In this document: in pieces, positions 26,506 through 35,944 of the stretch
How positions within the stretch are numbered: the stretch's first letter is position 1
How the letters are laid out: each line of letters begins with the position of its first letter
Source: an uncultured Legionella sp.
GTDB lineage: Bacteria > Pseudomonadota > Gammaproteobacteria > Legionellales > Legionellaceae
Length of the DNA: 46,275 nucleotides
Assembly: GCA_945952115.1 (NCBI GenBank)
Contig: CAMFHA010000009.1
Coordinates: forward strand, 1 to 46,275
Reading direction: 5' to 3'
Position numbers and translations under genes: made by a program
Notes under the pieces: model-generated
The model's input: the letters and a program-made list of their open reading frames with translations, nothing else
Told to the model about the DNA's origin: nothing
The model's database searches: none

Positions 26506-27069
26506 CTATTTATTTTGCTTCCACTTAATATTGCATCCCAAACTAGGTTTTTGTACATCCTTCTGTGGTTTATTACTTATTATACAGTCTATTGCTTCAC
26601 GTAAAGACTCTCCTGTTACTGGAATATTATTCCCTGGACGAGAGTCATCTAACTGACCTCTATAAACTAATACATGCCGATCGTCAAATAAATAAAAATC
26701 AGGAGTGCATGCTGCTTTATAAGCTTTAGCTACTTCTTGAGTTTCATCGTATAGATAGGGAAAAGGATAATGCTCTTGCTGTGCTGTTAGTTTCATGTTT
26801 TCAGGAGAGTCATCAGGATAATTAAGTACATCATTTGAATTAATAGCTAGAAATAAAATATCTTTTGGAATGTAATCATTAGCTAGTTGAGTAAGCTCTT
26901 TATTGATATGTTTAACATAAGGGCAATGATTACAAATAAAAAATATAAGAGTTGCTTTGTTTTTCAAGTTTTGATTAAAAACAACTCGTTCTCCATTGAT
27001 AACATTCGTTAATTCAAAATAAGGCGCATGAGTGCCTAAGGCAATCATATTGGAAGGCGTTTTACTCAT
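26506..27069 (-). CDS. Thioredoxin-fold redoxin with CxxC
   Basis: This 187-residue protein of the thioredoxin/AhpC-TSA fold probably works as a cytosolic thiol reductase or peroxiredoxin-like protein. Visible features are the redox centre FFICNHCPYVKHI (Cys46, Cys49), the cis-proline region AACTPDFYLFD and the last strand HVLVYRGQLDDSRPG. The family with CNHCPYV is known mainly as 'thioredoxin family protein' without a defined substrate. There is no signal peptide. It follows the EnhB-like gene by seven bases on the same strand, so the two are probably cotranscribed. Confidence 0.85.
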   Translation of the reverse strand: MSKTPSNMIALGTHAPYFELTNVINGERVVFNQNLKNKATLIFFICNHCPYVKHINKELTQLANDYIPKDILFLAINSNDVLNYPDDSPENMKLTAQQEHYPFPYLYDETQEVAKAYKAACTPDFYLFDDRHVLVYRGQLDDSRPGNNIPVTGESLREAIDCIISNKPQKDVQKPSLGCNIKWKQNK

Positions 27070-27076
27070 ATTAATC

Positions 27077-27565
27077 TTACCATTTTAGATAAATTCCTTT
27101 AGCAACAGAATCTTGGATTACATCTGCTTGCATTTTATTAATAGATATCCAGTAATTACCCATGTTACTTAAAGCAAAGCGAACACGAGGATACTGACAT
27201 ATTTCTAAAACATCCCGACAATCTACTAGAGAAGTATTTTCATCTATATGCTTATAACATTTAAAATTTACATTTTTTACATCTGATGCAAAAGCAGCCC
27301 AATTCATGGGATCAATCGATGCTTGTAATGGAGGGCTCATAAATGCTTCAGCATTATCGTGTCGCTCGAGTTCTATTTTATTCTCTGAGCGATTTTGAAT
27401 AAGATAATAAGCTTGATTTCCGGTTTCATTTAGAATTAAATAATTTTGTTCATAACCAAATCCTGACACTTCACAACCTCTTGGAAAAACAGAGGTTGCT
27501 TGAAGTGAATTAATAATTATTGATGAAAATACCAGAGATTTAGCAATACAACTGAATAGAGACAT
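27077..27565 (-). CDS. enhB: Secreted protein, EnhB-like
   Basis: This is a 162-residue protein with a signal peptide (residues 1-22, cleavage near LQA-TS). The mature part has six cysteines or so, and ends YPRVRFALSNMGNYWISINK..VAKGIYLKW. I recognise a likeness to the Legionella 'enhanced entry' protein EnhB, from a locus linked to host-cell entry, but only from memory of the pattern, so the symbol is tentative. I chose the ATG at 27565, with GAGG upstream; the open frame's 13 earlier codons lack a ribosome site. It is expected in the periplasm or outside the cell, upstream of the redoxin gene. Confidence 0.68.
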   Translation of the reverse strand: MSLFSCIAKSLVFSSIIINSLQATSVFPRGCEVSGFGYEQNYLILNETGNQAYYLIQNRSENKIELERHDNAEAFMSPPLQASIDPMNWAAFASDVKNVNFKCYKHIDENTSLVDCRDVLEICQYPRVRFALSNMGNYWISINKMQADVIQDSVAKGIYLKW

Positions 27566-27620
27566 AATTTCCTCAAAGCAAATTTTTAAGGTTATTGTAA
27601 TCATAAAAAATTCAATGTCT

Positions 27621-27832
27621 AGGTTCTATACTCAATTTCCTTCAAAATGCTATTTTTGACCTATCGCTCGGGTGTGATTAAAAGTGCGGTTTTTTTATCT
27701 TGAGCGTAGCGAAGATCTTCCTAGTTGCTGTTTAATGCTGCTTGATGGAGCATCGCTATGCTTAGGATGGTGAATAGCGAACAAATCAAATCGTCCAAAA
27801 TCTCGCATCTTGAAACGTTTTGAATATATATG
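27621..27832. repeat. Long imperfect palindrome, second repeat family
   Basis: The left end (CTATACTCAATTTCCTTCAA) and the reverse complement of the right end (TATATTCAAAACGTTTC..GATTTTGGACGATTTG) are related arms. The right arm's 28-bp core is repeated at 20078-20105, and its GGACGATTTGATTTG block recurs at 11883-11938. The interior holds a GAGCGTAGCGAAGATC REP-like piece. The unit fills the spacer between pcsA and the EnhB-like gene. Confidence 0.6.
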
Positions 27833-27843
27833 AGAGAAATCAC

Positions 27844-28605
27844 TTATAACTCTTTATGAGTGTTTATTTTAGCTCGTATTAAAGGGGAATAGGTTCTATA
27901 AAAACTCAAAAATAGGTAAATTAAAATATAACCCAATGATATAGTTAAGCAAACTGGGTTTGTTTTGGGGTAATAAACAAGCAAGACCAAAGAGCTAATG
28001 CCATATAAAGCAGAGCAACAATGCATTAAAAATTTTAAAATTTTTGAATCAGTTAAGTAATCTAAGCGAGAGGGATAAACATATTTAACTGGGACAAAAA
28101 TTAAAAGAGAAAATAAGCTTAATAAAAAAGCATTAAAAAGTGATGATGTATTAAAAATATACATATAAAATACGGCTATGTTCCAATAACAAGGAAAGCC
28201 TTTAAAAAAATGATCAGGAGTTTTTGCATCATCTTGGCAAAATTGATATGCAGAAGTAATTGATATAATAGAAATTAAAGTAATAGCATAATTAGCAGGA
28301 AGCATCTCTGACTTCACTAGCAAGAAAAAACAAGGAGTAATAACGTAATTTAAATAGTCCACAATATTATCTAAGAGCGCACCATCTATTTTAGGTAAAA
28401 TCGCTTTTACTCTTGCAAGACGCGCTAAACTGCCATCTACAGCATCAATAAATACAGTAATAGCCATAAGCCATAAAGCCGTAATGTACTCATGTTGATA
28501 AATTTTAGCTAAGGTAAAAATGCCAAGACAAGCTCCGCTAGCAGTAAATAGATGTACAGCCCATGCAGCTATATATTCTAAAAAAAGAGATTGTTTAGGC
28601 TTCAT
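27844..28605 (-). CDS. pcsA: Phosphatidylcholine synthase
   Basis: Pcs condenses CDP-diacylglycerol with choline, usually host-derived, to form phosphatidylcholine in the inner membrane. The 253 residues carry about seven to eight membrane helices. The CDP-alcohol phosphotransferase motif appears in the Pcs form DGx2ARx12Gx3Dx3D (DGSLAR, then 12 residues, then GALLDNIVD), followed by YLNYVITPCFF. The 12-residue gap separates Pcs from ordinary phosphatidyltransferases. Phosphatidylcholine is characteristic of Legionella membranes and matters for virulence. It is transcribed divergently from the aldehyde dehydrogenase gene. Confidence 0.92.
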   Translation of the reverse strand: MKPKQSLFLEYIAAWAVHLFTASGACLGIFTLAKIYQHEYITALWLMAITVFIDAVDGSLARLARVKAILPKIDGALLDNIVDYLNYVITPCFFLLVKSEMLPANYAITLISIISITSAYQFCQDDAKTPDHFFKGFPCYWNIAVFYMYIFNTSSLFNAFLLSLFSLLIFVPVKYVYPSRLDYLTDSKILKFLMHCCSALYGISSLVLLVYYPKTNPVCLTISLGYILIYLFLSFYRTYSPLIRAKINTHKEL

Positions 28606-28783
28606 TAAAGTTCCACAGTTAAGTAATTTGATTTAAACATACTTCGTTTCATTTTCTTTCACGTCAGCCCCATGTAATAGGAAAATAGTAACAATAATCA
28701 AAAGGAAAGCGCAAGAAAACTCCCTTAGAATTAAGAAATTAGTCTAAACTAAAACTAATTATTTTTTTTTGAATGGTGATAAA

Positions 28784-30154
28784 GTGAAAATTCAGACAAT
28801 AAATCCAACAAACGAACAAGTATTGGCAAGTTATGACTGTCTTAACGAAAAAGAAATTTATCATAAAATTGACCAGGGTCAAGAAGCTTATTTAACTTGG
28901 CGACAAACCAGTTTTTCGACTCGTAAACAATTAATGAATCAAATGGCTAATTTATTAAGAAAACAAAGTGATGAATTAGCGAAATTAATGTCTATGGAAA
29001 TGGGAAAACCAATAAATCAAGGGAAAGCAGAAATTGAAAAATGTGCGCTGCTTTGTGAGCATTATGTGGCACATGTTGAAGAGTATTTGGCACCTCGTTT
29101 TATTAAGATTGAAATGAAAACAGCTAAAGTGTGTTACACTCCTTTAGGTATTGTTTTTGCCATCATGCCTTGGAATTTTCCTTTCTGGCAAGTTTTTCGT
29201 TTTGCTGTACCAACCATTATGGCTGGGAATGCGGCTATCTTAAAACATGCGCCTATATCAACCGGCACAGGAAATAAAATTGAAGAATTATTTAAGCAAG
29301 CAGGATTTCCTTCTTTTTTATTTCAACATTTTATAGTTGATAATGACGGGGCATCCAAAATTATCGAACATCAATCAATCATTGCGGTAACGTTAACCGG
29401 TAGCGAACGTGCGGGACGTAGTGTAGCTGCTCAGGCTGGAAACAATTTAAAAAAAACTGTTTTAGAGCTTGGAGGCTGTGATCCTTATTTAATTTTAGAG
29501 GATGCTGACTTAGAGTTGGCTGCACAAAATATTGTAACCTCTCGCTTAAATAATGCAGGACAGGTTTGCATAGCAGCTAAACGTATTATCGTTATAAAAA
29601 CAATAAAGGAGCAATTAATAGAAAAAATCCAGAAGCATATTAGTGATTATGTAATGGGAGACCCGTTAGATCCTAAGATAAAACTAGGTCCAATGGCACG
29701 AAAAGATCTGCGTGATACTTTGCAAATACAAGTAGAAAAATCATTGAAACAAGGTGCTAAATTATTAGGGGGTGGTATAATTCCTAATAAAAGAGGATTT
29801 TATTATCCGCCTACTTTGCTTACTGAGGTTAAACCAGGAATGCCTGCTTTTGATGAAGAGTTATTTGGACCTGTTATTGCAGTCTGCTCTGCGGAAACAG
29901 AGGAAGAAGCTATTAAGCTTGCTAATAAAGGATCATATGGTTTAGGTGCTGCAGTATTTACCAGGGATTTAAAACGTGGTGAACGTATTGCTACTGAAGA
30001 AATTGAAGCAGGGGTGTGTTTTGTAAATGCTTTTGTAGTCTCTGATCCTCGTTTACCTTTTGGAGGTATAAAAAATTCAGGTTATGGCCGAGAGTTATCA
30101 AAAGAAGGTATATTAGAATTTGTAAATACTAGGACCGTGGTAGTTAGTGATTAA
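28784..30154 (+). CDS. Aldehyde dehydrogenase, SSADH (Sad/YneI) type
   Basis: This cytosolic NAD(P)-dependent aldehyde dehydrogenase has about 456 residues. Conserved sites are the Asn in MPWNFPFWQVFR, the general-base Glu in TVLELGGCDPYL, the nucleophile Cys in NNAGQVCIAAKR and the ELFGPVIAV segment. Overall it most resembles the succinate-semialdehyde dehydrogenase Sad/YneI group; the substrate is inferred. I prefer the GTG at 28784, with GGTGA just upstream, over a TTG five codons earlier. Its stop overlaps the GTG start frame of the L,D-transpeptidase gene, which suggests coupling. Confidence 0.85.
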   Translation: MKIQTINPTNEQVLASYDCLNEKEIYHKIDQGQEAYLTWRQTSFSTRKQLMNQMANLLRKQSDELAKLMSMEMGKPINQGKAEIEKCALLCEHYVAHVEEYLAPRFIKIEMKTAKVCYTPLGIVFAIMPWNFPFWQVFRFAVPTIMAGNAAILKHAPISTGTGNKIEELFKQAGFPSFLFQHFIVDNDGASKIIEHQSIIAVTLTGSERAGRSVAAQAGNNLKKTVLELGGCDPYLILEDADLELAAQNIVTSRLNNAGQVCIAAKRIIVIKTIKEQLIEKIQKHISDYVMGDPLDPKIKLGPMARKDLRDTLQIQVEKSLKQGAKLLGGGIIPNKRGFYYPPTLLTEVKPGMPAFDEELFGPVIAVCSAETEEEAIKLANKGSYGLGAAVFTRDLKRGERIATEEIEAGVCFVNAFVVSDPRLPFGGIKNSGYGRELSKEGILEFVNTRTVVVSD

Positions 30155-30647
30155 CACTATGAATAAAAATAAAAAAATCATTCTTATATCTGCAACAGAA
30201 CAAACGTTAAAAGCCTATGAGCAAGATCAACTTCAGTACACTTATTCTATTTCCACAGGAAAAAATGGTCTTGGGGAAAAGATTAACAGTGAGTGTACTC
30301 CACGCGGGTGGCATAAAATTTATTCAATTATAGGCCTAGAAAACCAAATTAATAGTGTATTTGTTGCGCGTCAATGGACTGGCGAAATTTATACAGAAGA
30401 ATTGGCTCAAAATAATCCAGGACGCGATTGGATTTTAACAAGAATTTTACAATTAGAGGGTTTAGAAGCAGGGCGCAATCAGGGTGGTGATGTAGATAGT
30501 TTACAGCGATATATTTATATTCATGGAACTCCTGATTCAACGCGTTTAGGTGAACCTGGTTCACGTGGCTGCATTCGTGTAAGAAATAATGAGATGATCG
30601 TTTTAGCTCAATGGGCTACAACAGATACTTTAGTATATATTCAATAA
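30147..30647 (+). CDS. L,D-transpeptidase (YkuD) family protein
   Basis: YkuD-fold enzymes form 3-3 peptidoglycan cross-links or attach proteins, with a catalytic cysteine. The signature here is IHGTPDSTRLGEPGSRGCIRV, which supplies the conserved His, Ser and Cys. The 166 residues lack a signal peptide and the LysM or other targeting domain seen in most family members, so export is not obvious. The frame opens with a GTG that overlaps the aldehyde dehydrogenase stop. An ATG four codons later (30159) is an alternative start. Neither has a strong ribosome site. Confidence 0.82.
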   Translation: MINTMNKNKKIILISATEQTLKAYEQDQLQYTYSISTGKNGLGEKINSECTPRGWHKIYSIIGLENQINSVFVARQWTGEIYTEELAQNNPGRDWILTRILQLEGLEAGRNQGGDVDSLQRYIYIHGTPDSTRLGEPGSRGCIRVRNNEMIVLAQWATTDTLVYIQ

Positions 30648-30692
30648 CTGAGAGGCTGTGATTGTGAACACAGCAACTAAATGGGGTGACTA

Positions 30693-33600
30693 ATGTCTTA
30701 TAAATTTGAAGAAGGCAAAGATGTTTTAATAGCAGCTGTAGTAGAGAAAATTAAACATTCTATGGTCGGCGATCAAAGCAAATTTTGCGCTGAGTTTGCA
30801 GAGCAATTTTATGGAACTGTTGCTTTAGATGATTTACAAACTTGGGATATTGATGATTTATATGGTGCAGTTGTAAATTTTTGGTCTCTTATTGCTGAGC
30901 GCAAGCCTAATGAAACAAAAATTCGTATTTATAATCCAGATTTTGAACGTCATGGCTGGCAAACAACACATACGGTAGTAGAAGTAATTTGCGATGATAT
31001 GCCTTTTTTAGTTGATTCCATGCGCATGGTAATTAATCGAATGGGACTCTCGTCTCACCTTATTATTCATATGGGTGGTATTAAAGTTAAGAGAGATAAA
31101 CAAAATAGAGTTATTGACGTTCTCCCTCGTGTTCTTAAAACATCGGCTGTTAATGTAATTAATGAAGCCCCTATTTTTATGGAGATAGATAGGCAAACTG
31201 ATCCAAAAATTTTGGAAGAATTGTATAAGAATTTTCAACATGCATTAGAAGATAATCGAGTTATTTTTGAAGATTGGGGAAAAATGCGTGTTGAAGTAAA
31301 AGAAGCGATTGCTGAATTGAATCATGCTGCCAGTGTTCTTGATGCGAATGAAGTTCATGAAACCAAAGCTTTGTTACATTGGATTGAAGATCATCATTTT
31401 ACATTTTTAGGAATGCGAGATTACGAACTGGTGAAAAAAGGCAAAGATACTTTATTAAAAGCGATTCCTAATACTGGTTTGGGTGTGTTACGAGATAGCT
31501 TAAGTACAGGACATACTCGTAATATCTCTGCTATGGCGCCGGAAGCTCAAGAATTTACACTGTCTTCTCGTATTTTAGTAATGTCTAAGACCAATAACTT
31601 AGCTACTGTTCATCGTAATGCTTATACCGACTATATTGGAATTAAACGTTTTAATGATAAAGGTGAGGTTATAGGAGAGAGACGAATCATTGGTCTTTAT
31701 ACGTCTGCTGCTTATCATACTAATCCAAAACATATTCCTTTTTTAAGACATAAAGTGGCCTTAGTTATGGAGAATTCCAAACTTAATCCATACAGCCATG
31801 CTGGAAAAGTTCTTTTAAATATTTTAGAAACTTTACCGCGTGATGATTTAATTCAAGCCTCTGAAGACGAATTATTAGAAATTGCAATGGGCATATTTTA
31901 TATGCAAGAGCGAAAACGTATTCGTTTATTTGCACGTATGGATGTTTATAGGCGTTTTATTTCTTGTTTAGTATACATTCCTAAAGAGCTTGTTAATGCT
32001 GAGTTGCGTTTGGATATGCAACATATTTTAGCGGAAAGCTTTAATGCTCAGGAAATTGATTTTTCAACTCAGTTTTCGGAATCTATTCTTGCCAGAATTC
32101 ACTTTATTGTGCGAGTTGATCCTAAAAACATTCCTGAGTATGATTTCAAAGAAATTGAGAAAAAATTAATAGAAGCAGGCCGTTCATGGACTGATGATTT
32201 ACATCATCATCTTTGTGATGCTAATGGAGAAGAGCAAGCTAATGCTATTTTTGCTCAATACCGCACTGCTTTTCCTGGTGCTTATATAGATGTATTTTCA
32301 CCAAGAACAGCAGTTTATGATATTAAGCATATTGAGCAATTAACGCCAGAAAATCCATTAGGAATTAATTTTTATCGTCATTTAGATGAATCTGAACATA
32401 ATTTCAGATTAAAAATCTACCAACATGATTCAACAATTCCTTTATCGGATGTATTGCCTATTTTAGAAAATTTAGGATTACGTGCAATTAGCGAACGGCC
32501 TTATGAACTTAAATTTGAAGATGGAAGGGTTACTTGGGTCAATGATTTCGCCCTCCAATATAATAAAAATAGTGAAATTCATTTAGACGAAATTAAAGAG
32601 CTATTTCAAAATGCCTTTGCTCAGGTTTGGTTTGGTGATGCTGAAAATGATGGTTTTAATCAATTGGTATTATCCGCTGGTCTTAATTGGCGTGAAGTAG
32701 GGGTGCTACGTACTTATGCTAAGTATTTCAAGCAGATTGGATTTACTTTCAGTCAAGAATATATGGAAATTGCATTAAACAATAACATCGATTTGACTAA
32801 GAAATTAGTAAAGCTTTTTTTAGTGCGTTTTAATGTAAATGACGCTAAAAAAAGAGAAGCTCGTTTTACTGCTTTAATTCAAGACATCTACGCTGACTTA
32901 GAAAATGTAGTTAATCTTGATGAAGATAAAATTATTAGACAATATGTTCATGCAATTAGTGCCACTTTAAGAACTAATTTTTATCAAACTGATGCTAAAG
33001 GAAAATTTAAAAACTATTTATCTATTAAATTAAATAGTAAAAATATTCCTGGAGTGCCAAAACCACAACCTATGTTTGAAATTTTTGTTTATTCGCCACG
33101 ATTTGAGGGAGTTCATTTACGTTGCGGTAAAGTAGCACGAGGCGGTTTACGCTGGTCAGATCGCCGCGAAGATTTTCGAACTGAAATTTTAGGGCTGATG
33201 AAAGCGCAGCAAGTAAAAAACTCAGTAATTGTTCCCAGTGGCGCCAAAGGCGGATTTGTACCTAAGCATCTACCTCTTAATGGCACTCGAGAAGAAATTA
33301 TGGCTGAGGGTATTGCATGTTATCAATTATTTATTCGTGGTTTATTGGATATTACTGATAATTATAGTAACGGCAAAGTGGTAAAACCCAAGAATGTTAT
33401 TTCTTATGATGAAGATGACCCTTATTTAGTTGTTGCTGCAGATAAGGGTACGGCTACTTTTTCTGATATAGCTAATGCTATTTCTTTAGAGTATAAATTT
33501 TGGCTTGGAGATGCCTTTGCTTCAGGCGGATCAGTGGGATATGACCACAAAAAAATGGGTATTACTGCACGAGGTGCATGGGAATCTGTTAAACGACATT

Positions 33601-35555
33601 TTTATGAGCTAGATCAAGATATTGAGAATAAAGATTTTACAGTAATTGGTATAGGTGATATGGCCGGTGATGTGTTTGGTAATGGGATGTTAATGTCTCG
33701 TCATATAAAATTAGTCGGGGCATTTAATCATTTACATATTTTTATTGATCCTAATCCTGATGCTGAAAAAACCTATAAAGAACGTGAGCGATTATTCAAT
33801 TTGCCTCGTTCAAACTGGACAGACTTCGATAAAGCGCTGATTTCTAAAGGAGGCGGTGTTTTTAATCGTAGCGCTAAATCTATCCCTGTTAGTACAGAGA
33901 TGCAAAAATTATTTGGTATTAAACAAGCGCAGATTGAGCCTAATGAATTAATTAAAACGATTTTAAAGGCCAAAGTCGACTTATTATGGAGTGGTGGAAT
34001 AGGGACTTATGTTAAATCCAGTGCCGAAAGTAATGCTAATGTCGGTGATCGAGCGAATGACTCTACTCGAATTAACGCTAAACAGCTACGTTGTAAAGTA
34101 ATTGGCGAAGGTGGGAATTTGGGGCTTACCCAACTAGCTCGCGTAGAATACACTTTAAATGGTGGCATGGTTTACACTGACTTTATTGATAATTCAGGTG
34201 GGGTAAATTGTTCAGACAAAGAAGTTAATATTAAAATTTTACTTAATTTAACTGTTGCTTCTGGTGATCTAACACCTAAACAAAGAAATGAACTCTTAAG
34301 TGAAATGACAGAAGAAGTAGCAAAATTGGTATTAAGAGATAATTATCTTCAAACACGAGCTATTAGTTTGACTGCTTCTCAAGCTTTACGCGCATTAGAG
34401 TTACAAAGCCGTTATATGCATGAATTAGAACGCACTGGTAAATTAGATAGGGCTTTAGAGTTTTTACCTGATAATAAAGCATTGATGGAGCGTAAATTAA
34501 AAGGACAAGGTTTAACTCGACCTGATATTGCTGTTTTAATGTGTTATAGCAAAACTATTTTAAAGGAACAAATATTAGCTTCTGATGTTCCTGAAGATAG
34601 TTTTATGACTCAAATATTGATTAGCGCTTTTCCAAAACCATTACAAAAACGGTTTAGCCAACAAATGCAAGATCATCCTTTACGTCGTGAGATCATAGCA
34701 ACACGTTTAAGTAATATTATTAATAATGAAATGGGTTTTACTTATGTCTATCGTTTACAAGAAGAAACTGGTGTTTCAGTTTCACTTATTGTAAGAGCCT
34801 ACATGATTGCTCGTACAGTGCTTGATTTAGAATCCATTTGGAAACAGATTGAAGAGTTAGGCACGAAGATAAGTGCGCAAAAACAAATTGAGATGATGAT
34901 GCATTATGTTCGCCTATCCAGACGTGTTACACGTTGGTTTATTCGAGCTCAGCGCCGATTTGTGGATGTAACACAAACAATTAAACTTTATTCAGAAGGA
35001 ATTAAAGAGCTTAAGCAAGCTATGCCATCTGTGTTTGGTCCTAAGAATCGTGAACAGTATAAACTTCAATATCAAGAACTAACCCACGAAGGCATTCCTG
35101 CTGCATTAGCGCATGAATTAACAGTAACCCGCGGCCTTTTTGCTGCACCCGATTTGATTGAGATTGCTTATTTAAAAGAAGTCAGTGTTTCTAAAATAGC
35201 AGAAATTTATTTTGGTATTGAAGAGTATTTAGATATTGCATGGTTAAGAACTCAAATTATTGTTCATACTACCGAAAATAATTGGGAATCTTTATCACGA
35301 GAGGCTCTTCGTGATGATTTAGATTGGCAGCAGCGTCAGTTAACTGCAGGTATTATGAGTTTTAATGATAAGAGTAAGGATTTAGAAACTTGTCTGGAGG
35401 CTTGGGGCAATTTACATCACGCTTTAATCGAGCGTTGGCGTTTTATTGTTAATGACTTGAAATCAAGCTCTGTATTAACTTATACCATGTATTTTGTGGC
35501 TGTTCGGGAGTTATTAGATTTAACGCAAACTACAATCCCAACATCTGAAGGGTAA
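30693..35555 (+). CDS. gdhB: NAD-specific glutamate dehydrogenase, large type
   Basis: This 1620-residue member of the 180-kDa GDH2 class deaminates glutamate to 2-oxoglutarate with NAD. Legionella lives largely on amino acids, so this is a central catabolic entry. The N-terminal half contains ACT-like regulatory segments. The catalytic region (about 820-1200) shows RGGLRWSDRREDFRTEI, SGAKGGFVPK with the active Lys, YDEDDPYLVVAADKGTATFSDIAN and VIGEGGNLGLTQ. A long helical C-terminal domain follows. The ATG has GGGG upstream. The full length is retained and no break is seen. It is not closely coupled to the transpeptidase gene (45-bp gap). Confidence 0.96.
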   Translation: MSYKFEEGKDVLIAAVVEKIKHSMVGDQSKFCAEFAEQFYGTVALDDLQTWDIDDLYGAVVNFWSLIAERKPNETKIRIYNPDFERHGWQTTHTVVEVICDDMPFLVDSMRMVINRMGLSSHLIIHMGGIKVKRDKQNRVIDVLPRVLKTSAVNVINEAPIFMEIDRQTDPKILEELYKNFQHALEDNRVIFEDWGKMRVEVKEAIAELNHAASVLDANEVHETKALLHWIEDHHFTFLGMRDYELVKKGKDTLLKAIPNTGLGVLRDSLSTGHTRNISAMAPEAQEFTLSSRILVMSKTNNLATVHRNAYTDYIGIKRFNDKGEVIGERRIIGLYTSAAYHTNPKHIPFLRHKVALVMENSKLNPYSHAGKVLLNILETLPRDDLIQASEDELLEIAMGIFYMQERKRIRLFARMDVYRRFISCLVYIPKELVNAELRLDMQHILAESFNAQEIDFSTQFSESILARIHFIVRVDPKNIPEYDFKEIEKKLIEAGRSWTDDLHHHLCDANGEEQANAIFAQYRTAFPGAYIDVFSPRTAVYDIKHIEQLTPENPLGINFYRHLDESEHNFRLKIYQHDSTIPLSDVLPILENLGLRAISERPYELKFEDGRVTWVNDFALQYNKNSEIHLDEIKELFQNAFAQVWFGDAENDGFNQLVLSAGLNWREVGVLRTYAKYFKQIGFTFSQEYMEIALNNNIDLTKKLVKLFLVRFNVNDAKKREARFTALIQDIYADLENVVNLDEDKIIRQYVHAISATLRTNFYQTDAKGKFKNYLSIKLNSKNIPGVPKPQPMFEIFVYSPRFEGVHLRCGKVARGGLRWSDRREDFRTEILGLMKAQQVKNSVIVPSGAKGGFVPKHLPLNGTREEIMAEGIACYQLFIRGLLDITDNYSNGKVVKPKNVISYDEDDPYLVVAADKGTATFSDIANAISLEYKFWLGDAFASGGSVGYDHKKMGITARGAWESVKRHFYELDQDIENKDFTVIGIGDMAGDVFGNGMLMSRHIKLVGAFNHLHIFIDPNPDAEKTYKERERLFNLPRSNWTDFDKALISKGGGVFNRSAKSIPVSTEMQKLFGIKQAQIEPNELIKTILKAKVDLLWSGGIGTYVKSSAESNANVGDRANDSTRINAKQLRCKVIGEGGNLGLTQLARVEYTLNGGMVYTDFIDNSGGVNCSDKEVNIKILLNLTVASGDLTPKQRNELLSEMTEEVAKLVLRDNYLQTRAISLTASQALRALELQSRYMHELERTGKLDRALEFLPDNKALMERKLKGQGLTRPDIAVLMCYSKTILKEQILASDVPEDSFMTQILISAFPKPLQKRFSQQMQDHPLRREIIATRLSNIINNEMGFTYVYRLQEETGVSVSLIVRAYMIARTVLDLESIWKQIEELGTKISAQKQIEMMMHYVRLSRRVTRWFIRAQRRFVDVTQTIKLYSEGIKELKQAMPSVFGPKNREQYKLQYQELTHEGIPAALAHELTVTRGLFAAPDLIEIAYLKEVSVSKIAEIYFGIEEYLDIAWLRTQIIVHTTENNWESLSREALRDDLDWQQRQLTAGIMSFNDKSKDLETCLEAWGNLHHALIERWRFIVNDLKSSSVLTYTMYFVAVRELLDLTQTTIPTSEG

Positions 35556-35569
35556 TTAATGTAGCCACT

Positions 35570-35752
35570 CGATCTAACAGGGCAAACTCATGCTGTGAAA
35601 ATTTCACGCAAACTGCCGTCATTTCGAACGAAGTGAAGCAATCTAGTACGAAAATTTAACGAAGTATCGATCTGAGTTGCTTCACTTCGTTCGCAAAGAC
35701 GACAGTTTATTTTTATTTGATCAAAGTATGCGTTTGCCCTGCCCGATCTAAC
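35570..35752. repeat. Palindromic element with 9-bp flanking repeats
   Basis: CGATCTAAC occurs on both sides (35570-35578, 35744-35752). Just inside lie inverted ends AGGGCAAAC and GTTTGCCCT, with three extra bases at the right. An inner inverted pair is built on CGAACGAAGTGAAGCAA (35624-35640) and its complement, resembling the widespread 'GCGAGCG-AGCGAAGCAATC' REP. There is no coding capacity. It looks like a MITE-like insertion. Confidence 0.7.
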
Positions 35753-35818
35753 CAGTTGGCTTTTTCATTGTTTTGTTTCATGCTATTCTGATTTCAATAT
35801 AAATTAAGGATGCAGATA

Positions 35819-35944
35819 ATGCAAATACGTCTATTTTCTATCTTATTTTTCTTCATTTGTACCGTTGTCAATGCTGCAGATTTTAGTGGTACCTATAAAT
35901 GTCATTTAACCGATCATAGTTTTGAACAATGTATTAAAGTCTAA
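35819..35944 (+). CDS. Tiny secreted peptide, coupled to sensor kinase
   Basis: This 41-residue open frame has a convincing signal peptide (MQIRLFSILFFFICTVVNA, then ADF) and a short mature part (DFSGTYKCHLTDHSFEQCIK) with two cysteines. AGGA precedes its ATG by eight bases. Its TAA shares its last A with the ATG of the hybrid kinase (TAATG), the classic termination-reinitiation overlap. The 'ADFSGTYKC' start is typical of longer secreted proteins, so this may be a truncated remnant. It could also be a genuine leader peptide that sets kinase translation. Confidence 0.6.
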   Translation: MQIRLFSILFFFICTVVNAADFSGTYKCHLTDHSFEQCIKV

